Positions 7,779 through 16,500 of a DNA stretch of 64,000 nt are shown here, piece by piece (the first letter of the stretch is position 1; every line of letters begins with the position of its first letter). The stretch is from Streptomyces sp. STR69 (GTDB taxonomy: Bacteria > Actinomycetota > Actinomycetes > Streptomycetales > Streptomycetaceae). The notes under the pieces were generated by a model. It was given only the letters and a program-made list of their open reading frames with translations. It had not been told where the DNA came from and made no database searches. A program made the position numbers and the translations under genes. The DNA lies in the NCBI RefSeq assembly GCF_024519455.1, contig NZ_JALJRY010000019.1, positions 146,491-210,490 of the forward strand, written 5' to 3'.

Positions 7779-8804
7779 GTGGCCAAGGTGACTCGGGATG
7801 ACGTGGCGCGGCTGGCGGGTACTTCGACCGCCGTTGTCAGCTATGTCATCAACAACGGACCCCGGCCGGTTGCCCCGGCCACGCGCGAGCGTGTCCTCGC
7901 CGCGATCAAGGAACTGGGGTACCGACCGGACCGGGTGGCCCAGGCCATGGCGTCGCGGCGCACGGACCTCATAGGCCTGATCGTGCCGGACGCGCGCCAG
8001 CCCTTCTTCGGGGAGATGGCGCACGCGGTCGAACAGGCCGCGTCCGAGCGCGGAAAAATGGTGCTGGTCGGCAACTCCGACTACGTCGCCGAGCGCGAGG
8101 TCCACTACCTGCGCGCCTTCCTCGGTATGCGCGTCTCCGGCCTGATCCTCGTCAGCCACGCGCTGAACGACCTCGCCGCCGCCGAGATCGAGGCCTGGGA
8201 CGCCCGCGTGGTCCTGCTCCACGAACGCCCCGAGGCCATCGACGACGTCGCCGTCGTCACGGACGACCTCGGCGGCGCCCAGCTCGCCGTCCGCCACCTC
8301 CTGGAGCACGGCTACGACTACGTCGCCTGTATGGGCGGTACGGCGGACACCCCGGCCGTCGGCGACCCGGTCTCCGACCACGTCGAGGGCTGGCGGCGCG
8401 CGATGACCGAGGCCGGTCTGCCGACCGAGGGCCGGGTCTTCGAGGCGCCGTACAACCGCTACGACGCCTACCAGGTCGCCCTGGGGATCCTCTCCGGGCC
8501 CCGGCGACCGCCCGCGATCTTCTGCTCCACCGACGACCAGGCGATCGGCCTGCTGCGCGCGGCGCGCGAGCTGCGGATCGAGGTGCCGAGCGAGCTCGGT
8601 GTCATCGGCTTCGACGACATCAAGGAAGCCGCCCTCGCCGATCCGCCGATGACAACGATCGCATCCGACCGTCCGGCGATGGCCAGGGCGGCCGTGGACC
8701 TCGTGCTCGACGACGGGCTGCGGGTGGCGGGCTCCCGTCGCGAGCGGCTGAAGGTGTTCCCCTCGCGCCTGGTGACCCGGCGGTCCTGCGGCTGCGAAGC
8801 CTGA
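7779..8804 (+). CDS. LacI-family transcriptional regulator
   Basis: A 341-residue repressor. Residues 1-55 form the LacI helix-turn-helix and hinge (VTRDDVARLAGTSTAVVSYV, then ELGYRPDRVAQAMASRRT). The rest is a periplasmic-binding-protein-like effector domain ending VTRRSCGCEA. The translation begins at a GTG immediately after a TANNNT box, so the mRNA is probably leaderless. No sugar transporter or glycosidase is adjacent, so the effector and targets cannot be read from context. Confidence 0.9.
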   Translation: MAKVTRDDVARLAGTSTAVVSYVINNGPRPVAPATRERVLAAIKELGYRPDRVAQAMASRRTDLIGLIVPDARQPFFGEMAHAVEQAASERGKMVLVGNSDYVAEREVHYLRAFLGMRVSGLILVSHALNDLAAAEIEAWDARVVLLHERPEAIDDVAVVTDDLGGAQLAVRHLLEHGYDYVACMGGTADTPAVGDPVSDHVEGWRRAMTEAGLPTEGRVFEAPYNRYDAYQVALGILSGPRRPPAIFCSTDDQAIGLLRAARELRIEVPSELGVIGFDDIKEAALADPPMTTIASDRPAMARAAVDLVLDDGLRVAGSRRERLKVFPSRLVTRRSCGCEA

Positions 8805-8831
8805 CAGGACCACCGGTTCACAACAGTTCGT

Positions 8832-10589
8832 TCAGAACAGCAGGTTGTACTGGTTGAAGCCGGTACCCAGCTTGATCCGCGTCCCGAAGAGCGCGGTCGT
8901 CGCCTTGTTGGTGCCCGGGTAGAGCCACAGCGTGCCGCCCGAGTCACGGGTGATCACATCCGCGATGCCGTCTCCCGTGACGTCACCGTTGGAGACGTAC
9001 GAGGTGAAGTTCCAGCCGGTGCGGGCCTGGACGCGGGTCTTCCACGGGGCCTTCTCGACCTGCGTGCCCGCGTAGAGGTACAGGACGCCGGAGGAGTTGC
9101 GGACCAGGAGGTCGGCGCGGCCGTCGCCGGTCAGGTCGCCGTGGCCGAAGATCTTGACGTTCTTCCACGCCTTGTCGACGACCTTGACCCGGCCGTAGAA
9201 CTGGCCGTTGCCCTTGCCCGGGTAGAGGTAGACCGAGCCGTCGGCGTCCACCGCGACCAGGTCGGGGCGGGCGTCACCGGTCAGGTCGCCGGGGATCGCG
9301 TACGACTTGTAGCCGCCCCACACCGAGCTGATCTGCATCCACGTGAACTCGCCCGTGGAGTGGTTCAGATAGTCGCGGTAGAGGTGGCCGTCCGTCTTGT
9401 CGCGGACGATCAGGTCCTGGTAGTAGTCCCGGTCCAGGTCGGCCTGCAGACCCCAACTGGCCGTCTGCCAGCCGCTGCCGAGGTAGGCGCGCTGGGCGAG
9501 CGAGGTGCCCTTGCTGTCCTGCTCGAACAGCCCGCCCGAGGGCGTACGGGCCAGCAGGTCGGCGCGGCCGTCGTAGGACAGGTCGGTGTCGTCGATGCGG
9601 GGCTGCGCGGCCCAGGCGTAGGAGCCGACCTTGGTGAAGACCGGGTAGGCGCCCTTGGCGGTGCAGCCGGCCACGCCCCAGGAGACGATGCCGATGACCT
9701 TGTTGCCGACGATCACCGGGCCGCCGGAGTCACCGTTGCAGGGGCTGGTGGTGCCCTCGTCGGTGCCGGAGGCGGGGGTGCCCGCGCAGAACATCGAGCC
9801 CTCGATGAACTCGTCGTCCCCGAGGACCGTCTTCATCGCGCTGTCGCAGGTCGCGTCGTCGACGATCGGCAGCGTGGCCTTTTTCAGGTTCGCGGAGAGC
9901 TCGGTGCCGGTGCCGGAGGTCAGGCCCCAGCCGTAGACCGTGGCCTGCGCGCCCGGGGTGACGTACCCGAGGTCGTTCAGGTAGGCCAGCCGCATCCACT
10001 GCTGGTCCAGGGGGCGGTCCAGGGTGAGGACCGCGATGTCGTTCTGGGCCGTGGTGGCGTTGAAGCGCGGGTGGTTCCACTGGTGCAGGACACCCGTGAC
10101 CGTGCCGGACGTGTCGTCGTAGAGACCGGTCGCACCGGCCAGGACGGCACCGTTCTTGACCCAGTCCAGGCCCGCGACACAGTGCGCGGCGGTGAGGACC
10201 TTGTTCGGGGCGACGAGGGTGCCGCCGCAGAAGTAGCCGTCGCCGGTCGTGTCGTCGTAGTAGGCGAGCTGGACCATCCAGGGCGCGCTGGAGATCGTGG
10301 TCTCCGTGCCGCCGATGATGTACGGCGTCTTGGTCGCCGTCTTCTTGGCGGTCGCCTGGGTCCTGGCCGCGTCGACGACGCGGGAGCGCAGTTCCTTGTC
10401 GGAGGCGGTGGGCCGCGGAAGGGCCGCCGCCTGGGCGGCAGCGGCGGCGGACGGCAGTCCGGGCGGGCCGTCGGCCGCGGTGGCGGGCTGGGCCGCGAGA
10501 ACGCCGGCGCAGCTCAGCGCCAGCGCGAGGGCGGCGGCCGGGAACGCCGTGATGGGGCGTCTCAGTCGGCCGCGCAATGCACGTATCAC
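8832..10589 (-). CDS. Secreted trypsin-like protease with C-terminal FG-GAP repeats
   Basis: The 585-residue precursor has a Sec signal peptide (arginine-rich start, hydrophobic core, cleavage near ATAAD at residue 40), a propeptide, and an S1 protease domain from IIGGTE at ~91. The catalytic triad is His136 (TAAHC), Asp184 (NDIAVL) and Ser288 (GDSGGP). The S1-pocket position six residues before the catalytic Ser is Ser282 rather than Asp, so specificity may be chymotrypsin-like. From ~330 on there are about five FG-GAP/VCBS repeats (for example DLTGDGRADLLVRN), predicted to form a propeller for surface or substrate binding. Convergent with the LacI-type gene. Confidence 0.9.
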   Translation of the reverse strand: MIRALRGRLRRPITAFPAAALALALSCAGVLAAQPATAADGPPGLPSAAAAAQAAALPRPTASDKELRSRVVDAARTQATAKKTATKTPYIIGGTETTISSAPWMVQLAYYDDTTGDGYFCGGTLVAPNKVLTAAHCVAGLDWVKNGAVLAGATGLYDDTSGTVTGVLHQWNHPRFNATTAQNDIAVLTLDRPLDQQWMRLAYLNDLGYVTPGAQATVYGWGLTSGTGTELSANLKKATLPIVDDATCDSAMKTVLGDDEFIEGSMFCAGTPASGTDEGTTSPCNGDSGGPVIVGNKVIGIVSWGVAGCTAKGAYPVFTKVGSYAWAAQPRIDDTDLSYDGRADLLARTPSGGLFEQDSKGTSLAQRAYLGSGWQTASWGLQADLDRDYYQDLIVRDKTDGHLYRDYLNHSTGEFTWMQISSVWGGYKSYAIPGDLTGDARPDLVAVDADGSVYLYPGKGNGQFYGRVKVVDKAWKNVKIFGHGDLTGDGRADLLVRNSSGVLYLYAGTQVEKAPWKTRVQARTGWNFTSYVSNGDVTGDGIADVITRDSGGTLWLYPGTNKATTALFGTRIKLGTGFNQYNLLF

Positions 10590-10931
10590 TCGGGACTCCT
10601 GGTGTGGGTGTCGTAGTGGGCCCGAGAAGGGCGTACGACGCGACCACGCAGGGCCGACGACATGCTCTGGGTACGGCGCATGTACCGGCTCTGTTCGCGG
10701 AGCCCCCCTCCGGCCCGGAGATCGTAGGCCCCGCCTGTCAACTCACACACCTGTCGCACAGGGGTCACACAAGTATTTGTCCGGCCCGTGCCATGCCCTC
10801 ACTCCCCCGCAACCTCCCGTTTCCCCGAGTTTCCGGGCCTCCGGCGTCTTTATATCGGGCATACGAGGTTCTGTCGGGCTTCTCAGCGGGGACTCAGGTA
10901 CCTCTCATGATCGCGCGACAGTCTCTTTTCC
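10590..10931. other. Divergent promoter region, no gene seen
   Basis: This 342-bp stretch separates the secreted trypsin-like gene (minus) from the HtrA-like gene (plus) and must hold both promoters. I see no convincing reading frame. The AT-rich patch TTTATATCGGGCATACG near 10850-10866 is the most promoter-like part. No clear ribosome-binding site precedes the HtrA-like ATG at 10932. Confidence 0.4.
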
Positions 10932-12182
10932 ATGACCGAGAGCTTCCGCCGCAGCGGCGAGTACGAGACCCCCCAGGGCGACCAGCCGCAGGCGTACCCC
11001 CAGCAGCAGCACGCCTCTTCCCCCGTGAACCCGGAGTGGCCGCCCCCGCCGGCCTACCAGCCGGTGCAGCAGGCTCAGCCCGCCCAGCCCGCTCAGCCCT
11101 TCGAGCCGGCTCAGCAGCCGGTCACCGTCGAGCCCGGCACGACGGTGTGGCCGGGCGGCCAGACGCCCGCCCCCGAGCCCGCTCCGCAGGCCGCGTTCGG
11201 CGCCGACGGATACGGCGGAGCGTACGGCGGTTCGGGGGGCGGCGGGGGCGACACGGCTCTCCTCACCCCCGTCCAGGCGGAAGCACCCAAGCCCAAGAAG
11301 CGGACCCGCGGCCCCATCGCGCTGCTCGCCGCCGTGGCGATAGTCGCCGCGGCCGTCGGCGGCGGCACGGCCTACGCCTTCCAGCAGCTGACCGGCAAGG
11401 ACACCGTCGCCACCTCCAGCACGACCACGGCGGTCGTGCCCTCCAGCAAGAAGGGCGACGTCGCCACCATCGCCGCGACCGTCAGCCCGAGCGTGGTCGA
11501 GGTCGAGGCGACCCTGAGCAACGGCACCTCCACCGGCGCGGGCGTGATCATCACCACCGACGGCCAGATCGTCACCAACAACCACGTCATCTCCGGCGCC
11601 ACCTCGGTCAAGGTCAAGACGAGCGACGGCAAGTCGTACACCGCGAAGGTCGTCGGCACCGACAGCAAGAAGGACCTCGCGCTCCTCCAGCTGGCGAACG
11701 CCTCCGGCCTGAAGGCGGCCACCCTCGGCAACTCCGACGGCATCCAGATCGGCGACACGGTCGTGGCGATCGGCTCCCCGGAGGGCCTCACCGGCACGGT
11801 CACCAGCGGCATCGTCTCCGCCCTGAACCGTGACGTGACCGTCTCGACCGACGAGAGCCAGAGCCAGGGTTCGGGTTCGGGCGGCAGCGGCCAGTGGCCC
11901 TTCCAGTTCGGCGGCCAGCAGTTCAACGGCGACACCGGCTCGTCCACGACGACGTACAAGGCCATCCAGACCGACGCGTCCCTCAACCCCGGCAACTCCG
12001 GCGGTGCCCTGATCGACGCGAACGGCAACATCATCGGCATCAACTCCGCGATGTACTCGTCGAGTTCGGACTCCTCGTCCTCGTCGTCCGAGGCCGGAAG
12101 CATCGGCATCGGCTTCGCCATCCCGATCAACACCGTCAAGGCGGACCTGGCTTCGCTGCGGGCGGGCGGTTCCGACAACTAG
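10932..12182 (+). CDS. HtrA/DegP-like membrane-anchored serine protease lacking PDZ
   Basis: A 416-residue protein with a disordered Pro/Gln-rich N-terminus (1-115), one membrane helix (about 121-145, IALLAAVAIVAAAVGGGTAY), and an S1C protease domain outside. The triad is His218 (VTNNHVI), Asp248 (KKDLALLQL) and Ser356 (NPGNSGGALID). The chain ends soon after the protease domain, so the C-terminal PDZ domain of classical HtrA is absent. It is followed by a small ORF and then a response regulator/kinase pair, suggesting an envelope-stress unit like mycobacterial mprAB-pepD. Confidence 0.9.
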   Translation: MTESFRRSGEYETPQGDQPQAYPQQQHASSPVNPEWPPPPAYQPVQQAQPAQPAQPFEPAQQPVTVEPGTTVWPGGQTPAPEPAPQAAFGADGYGGAYGGSGGGGGDTALLTPVQAEAPKPKKRTRGPIALLAAVAIVAAAVGGGTAYAFQQLTGKDTVATSSTTTAVVPSSKKGDVATIAATVSPSVVEVEATLSNGTSTGAGVIITTDGQIVTNNHVISGATSVKVKTSDGKSYTAKVVGTDSKKDLALLQLANASGLKAATLGNSDGIQIGDTVVAIGSPEGLTGTVTSGIVSALNRDVTVSTDESQSQGSGSGGSGQWPFQFGGQQFNGDTGSSTTTYKAIQTDASLNPGNSGGALIDANGNIIGINSAMYSSSSDSSSSSSEAGSIGIGFAIPINTVKADLASLRAGGSDN

Positions 12183-12218
12183 GCCTACGGCCCACCAGCA
12201 ACCAGTAGGGAGTACGTC

Positions 12219-12425
12219 ATGATCAAGCAGGTTTCGCACACGGTGACCGACACCGGAGCGGCCGGTCTCGGCCTGGCCCTCGGGGTGGCGTACGAACTGC
12301 ACGCACCGGCGGCCCGGGCACCGGAAGTGGCGCCCGCCCCGGAACTGATGGGGCTCCGCACCAGCGCGGCCCACCCGCACCACCGGAAGGTGCCGCTGAA
12401 CCGGCTCGCCACGATGCGAGCCTGA
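12219..12425 (+). CDS. Small hypothetical protein between HtrA-like and response regulator genes
   Basis: A 68-residue frame from the ATG at 12219, preceded by GTAGGGAGTACGTC, a usable ribosome-binding site. It starts MIKQVSHTVTDTGAAG and has no membrane segment or recognised domain. Codon use is consistent with coding DNA at GC-rich third positions. It lies 36 bp after the protease stop and 138 bp before the regulator. Support is limited to position, RBS and composition. Confidence 0.45.
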   Translation: MIKQVSHTVTDTGAAGLGLALGVAYELHAPAARAPEVAPAPELMGLRTSAAHPHHRKVPLNRLATMRA

Positions 12426-12563
12426 TCTGCCACCGTACGAGACCGATCTCAGCCGGTTTCTCCCCTCCCCTCCTCTTTACGCGCCAGCCGGGAAACATGC
12501 GAGGCTGATTGCGACCAGCCGATCGTTGTCTCCCTGTCCCACCGCACCCGAGGAATCCAGCCC

Positions 12564-13301
12564 ATGAGCCCCGCCGAAGGCGACCGTGACACCCAGCGCA
12601 TCCTGATCGTCGACGACGAGCCGGCGGTGCGTGAAGCACTCCAGCGCAGTCTGGCCTTCGAGGGATACGACACCGAGGTCGCCGTCGACGGCGCGGACGC
12701 GCTGGAGAAGGCGACCGCGTACCAGCCCGACCTGGTCGTCCTCGACATCCAGATGCCGCGCATGGACGGCCTCACCGCTGCCCGCCGCATGCGCGGGGCC
12801 GGCACGACGACCCCGATCCTCATGCTCACGGCCCGCGACACGGTCGGCGACCGCGTGACCGGGCTCGACGCGGGCGCCGACGACTACCTCGTCAAGCCCT
12901 TCGAACTCGACGAACTCTTCGCGCGGGTACGGGCGTTGCTGCGCCGCAGCTCGTACGCGGCGGCTGCGGCGGCCGGTACGGCCCCCGAGGACGACTCCCT
13001 GACCTTCGCCGACCTCCGCATGGACCTCGCGACGCGCGAGGTGACACGGAACGGGCGCCAGGTCGAACTGACCCGCACCGAGTTCACGCTGCTGGAGATG
13101 TTCCTGGCGCATCCCCGCCAGGTGCTCACCCGCGAGCAGATCCTGAAGGCGGTCTGGGGCTTCGACTTCGAGCCGTCGTCCAACTCGCTCGATGTGTACG
13201 TGATGTACCTGCGCCGCAAGACCGAGGCGGGGGGCGAGCCGCGGCTCGTGCACACGGTTCGGGGCGTGGGGTATGTGCTGCGACAGGGTGGGGCGGAGTG
13301 A
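12564..13301 (+). CDS. MprA-like response regulator
   Basis: This 245-residue OmpR/PhoB-type regulator has a receiver with Asp17/Asp18, the phosphoacceptor Asp61 (LVVLDIQMP), Thr89 and Lys111 (LVKPFE). A winged helix follows (ELTRTEFTLLEMFLAHP, then NSLDVYVMYLRRKT). The stop overlaps the sensor kinase start (GTGA), so the two are translationally coupled. The adjacency to an HtrA-like protease suggests regulation of envelope stress, by analogy with MprA and PepD in mycobacteria. Confidence 0.9.
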   Translation: MSPAEGDRDTQRILIVDDEPAVREALQRSLAFEGYDTEVAVDGADALEKATAYQPDLVVLDIQMPRMDGLTAARRMRGAGTTTPILMLTARDTVGDRVTGLDAGADDYLVKPFELDELFARVRALLRRSSYAAAAAAGTAPEDDSLTFADLRMDLATREVTRNGRQVELTRTEFTLLEMFLAHPRQVLTREQILKAVWGFDFEPSSNSLDVYVMYLRRKTEAGGEPRLVHTVRGVGYVLRQGGAE

Positions 13302-14833
13302 AGAACGTCCTCAACCCGTTCCTCAACCGGTTCCTCCACCGCTTCCGGACCCTGCCGATCCGGTCCCGACTGGCGATGCTGGTCGCGGCGGCGGTGGCGT
13401 TCGGGGTGGCGGCCGTCTCGGTCACGTGTTGGTTCATCGTGCAGGGGAAGCTGTACGAGCAGGTCGACGCTGATCTACGGCAGATGGCGCAGCCGCAGCG
13501 GCCCGGTGATGTTGTGGGGTTCCTCCAGAGCTGCCCACAGACCGTCGACAGCACGGAGAGCGACACCACCGACCCCAGCGGCTTCAGCGGGCTCCGGACG
13601 CAGACCGCCTATCTCCAACTGGTCAAGTCCAGCGGGAAGTTCTGCGTTTCCTCCGGTTCGGCGGGCGTCGTCAAGGTCACCGGTGCCGACAAGGACGTGA
13701 TCAAGGACGCGAGTACCCTCACGTCGCTTCCGTCCACCCTCAAGGGGGTGTTCCGCAACGGCGTCGACTCGAAGGGCAACGCCGTACGCGTGCTGACCAC
13801 GCCTCTGCTCGTCAGGCCGGGCCCGACCCTCCCTCAGCTGTACCCCGACACCGCACTCGTCGTCGCGGTCCCTCTCAAGAGCACCCAGAACACCCTGAAC
13901 GAACTCGCCCTAGTTCTCCTCCTCGTCTCCGGCATCGGAGTCGTCGGCGCCGGAGCCGCAGGCCTCGCGGTGGCCCGCGCCGGTCTCCGCCCGGTCGACA
14001 AACTCACCGAGGCCGTGGAACACGTGGCCCGCACCGAGGACCTGGCCATCCGGATCCCCGTGGACGACGACAGCGAGGACGAAGTCGCCCGCCTGTCCCG
14101 CTCGTTCAACTCGATGACAACGTCTCTCGCCAACTCCCGTGAGCTGCAACAGCAACTCATCGCGGACGCCGGTCACGAGCTCCGCACCCCCCTCACCTCA
14201 CTCCGTACGAACGTCGAACTCCTCACCCGCAGCGAGGAGACCGGCCGCCCGATCCCCCCGGCGGACCGCAAGGCGCTGCTCGCCTCGGTGAAGGCGCAGA
14301 TGACCGAACTGGCGTCCCTCATCGGCGACTTGCAGGAACTGTCCCGTTCGGAGGGGCAGCGAGGTGAGCGCGTCCAGATCGTCTCGCTCCAGGACACCGT
14401 CGAGGCCGCCCTGCGCCGAGCCCGCCTGCGCGGCCCGGAGCTGACGATCACGGCCGACGTCCAGCCCTGGTACGTCCAGTCGGAGCCCTCCGCGCTCGAA
14501 CGCGCCGTGGTCAACATCCTCGACAACGCCGTGAAGTTCAGCCCCGAGGGCGGCACGATCGAGGTCCAGCTCACGCGCGGTGTCCTCACCGTCCGCGACC
14601 ACGGCCCCGGCATCCCCGCCGAGGAACTCCCGCACGTCTTCGACCGCTTCTGGCGCTCACCGTCGGCACGCGCCCTCCCCGGTTCCGGCCTGGGCCTGTC
14701 GATAGTCGCCCGCACGGTCCAGCAGGCCGGCGGCGAGGTGACCCTGACACACGCGCCGGGTGGCGGCACGATGGCAACCGTACGACTGCCCGGGGCGCCG
14801 ACTCCGCCGCCGGACGACTCCGCCTCCCAGTAG
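13298..14833 (+). CDS. MprB-like sensor histidine kinase
   Basis: A 511-residue kinase starting at a GTG that overlaps the regulator stop. It has a first membrane helix (about 25-47), an extracellular sensor region (about 50-200), a second helix (about 205-228) and HAMP (to ~285). The dimerisation box IADAGHELRTPLTSLR has phosphoacceptor His293. The ATPase has an N box VVNILDNAVKFSPEGG and G boxes DHGPGIP and GSGLGLSIV. It is the partner of the upstream response regulator. A 16-bp-stem terminator follows the stop. Confidence 0.9.
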   Translation: MKNVLNPFLNRFLHRFRTLPIRSRLAMLVAAAVAFGVAAVSVTCWFIVQGKLYEQVDADLRQMAQPQRPGDVVGFLQSCPQTVDSTESDTTDPSGFSGLRTQTAYLQLVKSSGKFCVSSGSAGVVKVTGADKDVIKDASTLTSLPSTLKGVFRNGVDSKGNAVRVLTTPLLVRPGPTLPQLYPDTALVVAVPLKSTQNTLNELALVLLLVSGIGVVGAGAAGLAVARAGLRPVDKLTEAVEHVARTEDLAIRIPVDDDSEDEVARLSRSFNSMTTSLANSRELQQQLIADAGHELRTPLTSLRTNVELLTRSEETGRPIPPADRKALLASVKAQMTELASLIGDLQELSRSEGQRGERVQIVSLQDTVEAALRRARLRGPELTITADVQPWYVQSEPSALERAVVNILDNAVKFSPEGGTIEVQLTRGVLTVRDHGPGIPAEELPHVFDRFWRSPSARALPGSGLGLSIVARTVQQAGGEVTLTHAPGGGTMATVRLPGAPTPPPDDSASQ

Positions 14834-14842
14834 GCGAGTTGA

Positions 14843-14880
14843 AAAAGTGTGTCACTTCTGGGGGGAAGTGACACACTTTT
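14843..14880. terminator. Strong bidirectional terminator
   Basis: AAAAGTGTGTCACTTC (14843-14858) is perfectly complementary to 14865-14880, ending in TTTT, with a six-base loop TGGGGG. It lies between the convergent sensor kinase and DUF397 genes. The A-run on one side and T-run on the other allow it to work as an intrinsic terminator in both directions. Confidence 0.9.
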
Positions 14881-14923
14881 CGGGAGGGGGGTCGTGGGCG
14901 GCGGTGCGCCATCTGTTCCAACG

Positions 14924-15145
14924 TCAGGCCTTGCGCCCCACCTCAGCCTTGACCCCGGCCACGAACTCGGCCCAGGTCCCGGCCGAGAGAATCAGCGGAC
15001 GGGCGGTCGGGGTCTTACTGTCGCGGACAGGGACGAGGCCGAGGCCGGTGTAACCGTCGGCAACCTCGACGCAGTTGTTGTCTCCCCCGTCGCTGTAGCT
15101 CGACTTGCGCCAAGCGGCGGTGCTGAGGTCGAGGGTGGATTTCAT
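14924..15145 (-). CDS. DUF397 protein, copy A
   Basis: A 73-residue member of the DUF397 family with the core AWRKSSYSDGGDNNCVEVAD, then VPVRDSKTPTARPLI and a final WAEFVAG. DUF397 proteins pair with Scr1/WhiJ-type XRE regulators in Streptomyces and act in differentiation or toxin-antitoxin-like control. The ATG overlaps the stop of the adjacent, closely related copy B (ATGA), so the two are coupled. The pair probably arose by tandem duplication. Confidence 0.85.
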   Translation of the reverse strand: MKSTLDLSTAAWRKSSYSDGGDNNCVEVADGYTGLGLVPVRDSKTPTARPLILSAGTWAEFVAGVKAEVGRKA

Positions 15146-15351
15146 GCGCCCTCCTGGCCTCGGACCAACTCCACGAACGCAAGCCAGGACCCGGCCGCGA
15201 AAACCAGCGGGCGGCCCGACGGGGTCTTGCTGTCCCGGACGGGGACCAGGCCGGTGTAACCGTCGGCGACCTCGACGCAGTTGTTGTCTCCGCCTTGGCT
15301 GTAGCTCGACTTGCGCCAGGCCGCAGTGCTGAGGTCAGGGGTGTGCGTCAT
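15142..15351 (-). CDS. DUF397 protein, copy B
   Basis: A 69-residue DUF397 protein (STAAWRKSSYSQGGDNNCVE and VPVRDSKTPSGRPLV). It is nearly the same as copy A over the first 55 residues and diverges at the C-terminus. Its start overlaps the end of the XRE regulator gene by 17 bp, so regulator, copy B and copy A form one translationally coupled unit. Its partner is expected to be the adjacent XRE protein. Confidence 0.85.
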   Translation of the reverse strand: MTHTPDLSTAAWRKSSYSQGGDNNCVEVADGYTGLVPVRDSKTPSGRPLVFAAGSWLAFVELVRGQEGA

Positions 15352-16174
15352 GACGTCGGTGCTCCTTCAGTACGGCCCGGATGAACGCCAGCGAGTCCAG
15401 CGGGGACAACGCCAGATCGCGAAGACGATCGTAGGACAGTCGGCGCCGCAGAACATCGTCTGGATCATCGTCGAGCTGACTACAGTCATCGCCCTCTTCA
15501 TAAGCGACAGCACTGCCGTCTTTCTGCCAGAGCAGCGTCAGCGACCCCGTCATGTGGTGATGAACTCCCGCGGAGAACGGCAGCACTTGAAGGCTCAGGT
15601 TCGGCAACATCGCGACGGTCTCCAGATGAAGCAACTGGTCGTGCCAGGTCTCGGCGCGGGCAGCGGGTCGCCGGAACGCCACCTCATCCATGATGATCCG
15701 GACGTCGGGTGCCGGCCTCTGGCGTAGCACGTACTGCCGACCAAGCCGAGCCGCCACCTGTTCCTCGACCATTTCGTCAGCGTCAGCTGTTGTCCAGCCT
15801 CCAGACAACACCTCCCGAGCGAAGTCCTCGGTCTGCACAAGTCCAGGTACCGCCGGTGCGAACTTCCACATCACCCGAGCCGTGGCTTCCAGCGCCATGA
15901 ACCGCTTGTACGGGTCCATGAACGCGTCCAGCCGCGCAGCCTTCCAGTGGCTGACCAGCAGCTCACCGGCCTCGTAATACACATCCAGGTCTTCCATCAC
16001 CGTCACCTTGGACAGCCGTTCCCCGGACTCCAGTCGGCTCAGGTAACTCTTGTCGTACCCGGTGTCCTCGGCCAGCTGCCCGAGCGACTTCCCCGCCTTC
16101 TCCCGCAGATACCGGAGCGTCCGCCCCAGCACCGCGCGGCCCGACTCGCCCTCGGCGTCAACCTGTTCGGTCAC
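15335..16174 (-). CDS. XRE-family regulator with DUF5753 (Scr1/WhiJ type)
   Basis: The 279-residue protein begins with an XRE helix-turn-helix (about residues 12-66: TLRYLREKAGKSLGQLAEDT, YDKSYLSRLESGERL). It continues with the DUF5753 ligand/partner domain (about 95-270), including VPGLVQTEDFAR and LSLQVLPFSAGVHHHM. The GTG at 16174 has GGGGAGG upstream and is preferred over an in-frame ATG at 16270, which would extend into the divergent promoter. Regulators of this class pair with DUF397 proteins, here the two downstream copies. Targets are probably the local operon and the divergent small genes. Confidence 0.88.
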   Translation of the reverse strand: MTEQVDAEGESGRAVLGRTLRYLREKAGKSLGQLAEDTGYDKSYLSRLESGERLSKVTVMEDLDVYYEAGELLVSHWKAARLDAFMDPYKRFMALEATARVMWKFAPAVPGLVQTEDFAREVLSGGWTTADADEMVEEQVAARLGRQYVLRQRPAPDVRIIMDEVAFRRPAARAETWHDQLLHLETVAMLPNLSLQVLPFSAGVHHHMTGSLTLLWQKDGSAVAYEEGDDCSQLDDDPDDVLRRRLSYDRLRDLALSPLDSLAFIRAVLKEHRRHDAHP

Positions 16175-16311
16175 GTCACCCCTCCCCGTTGCCCGGGCCC
16201 GCAGACAACGCCAACCCTCTTCCGCAGCGTACGCCGCACCAGTGACGATCGATGCACGAACGGTAATCACCGCTCGTCAGGACATCGACAAGGACAGAGG
16301 AGCGCGCCGGT

Positions 16312-16500
16312 ATGAGTGAACGCATCGTGGGATTCTGGGAGTTACTCCTCACGGCACTCGTGCACGCCCTGCTCCCTTCCCAGCGCCGCGCCCGCCGCAA
16401 ACGGCGACTGCAACGGCAACGGCGACGCGCCCTCTGGCTCGCCGTGCACGGCATCGACGTCGGGCCCCGTCGTATCCACGGAGTGGTGGTGCGCGCATGA
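16312..16500 (+). CDS. Small arginine-rich hypothetical protein divergent from the XRE regulator
   Basis: A 62-residue frame from an ATG with GAGGAG about 10 nt upstream. After a short hydrophobic start (IVGFWELLLTALVHALLP) there is a highly basic stretch (RRARRKRRLQRQRRRA). The stop overlaps the next start (ATGA). Small genes in this divergent position are usual beside Scr1-type regulators, but I do not recognise this one. It could be a membrane-active or nucleic-acid-binding peptide. Confidence 0.6.
   Translation: MSERIVGFWELLLTALVHALLPSQRRARRKRRLQRQRRRALWLAVHGIDVGPRRIHGVVVRA

Noticed and set aside
8814..8840. A PHO box after the LacI-type gene (GTTCACAACAGTTCGTTCAG)
   Set aside because: The two GTTCA units are 14-15 bases apart, not 11, and lie between convergent gene ends with no promoter need.
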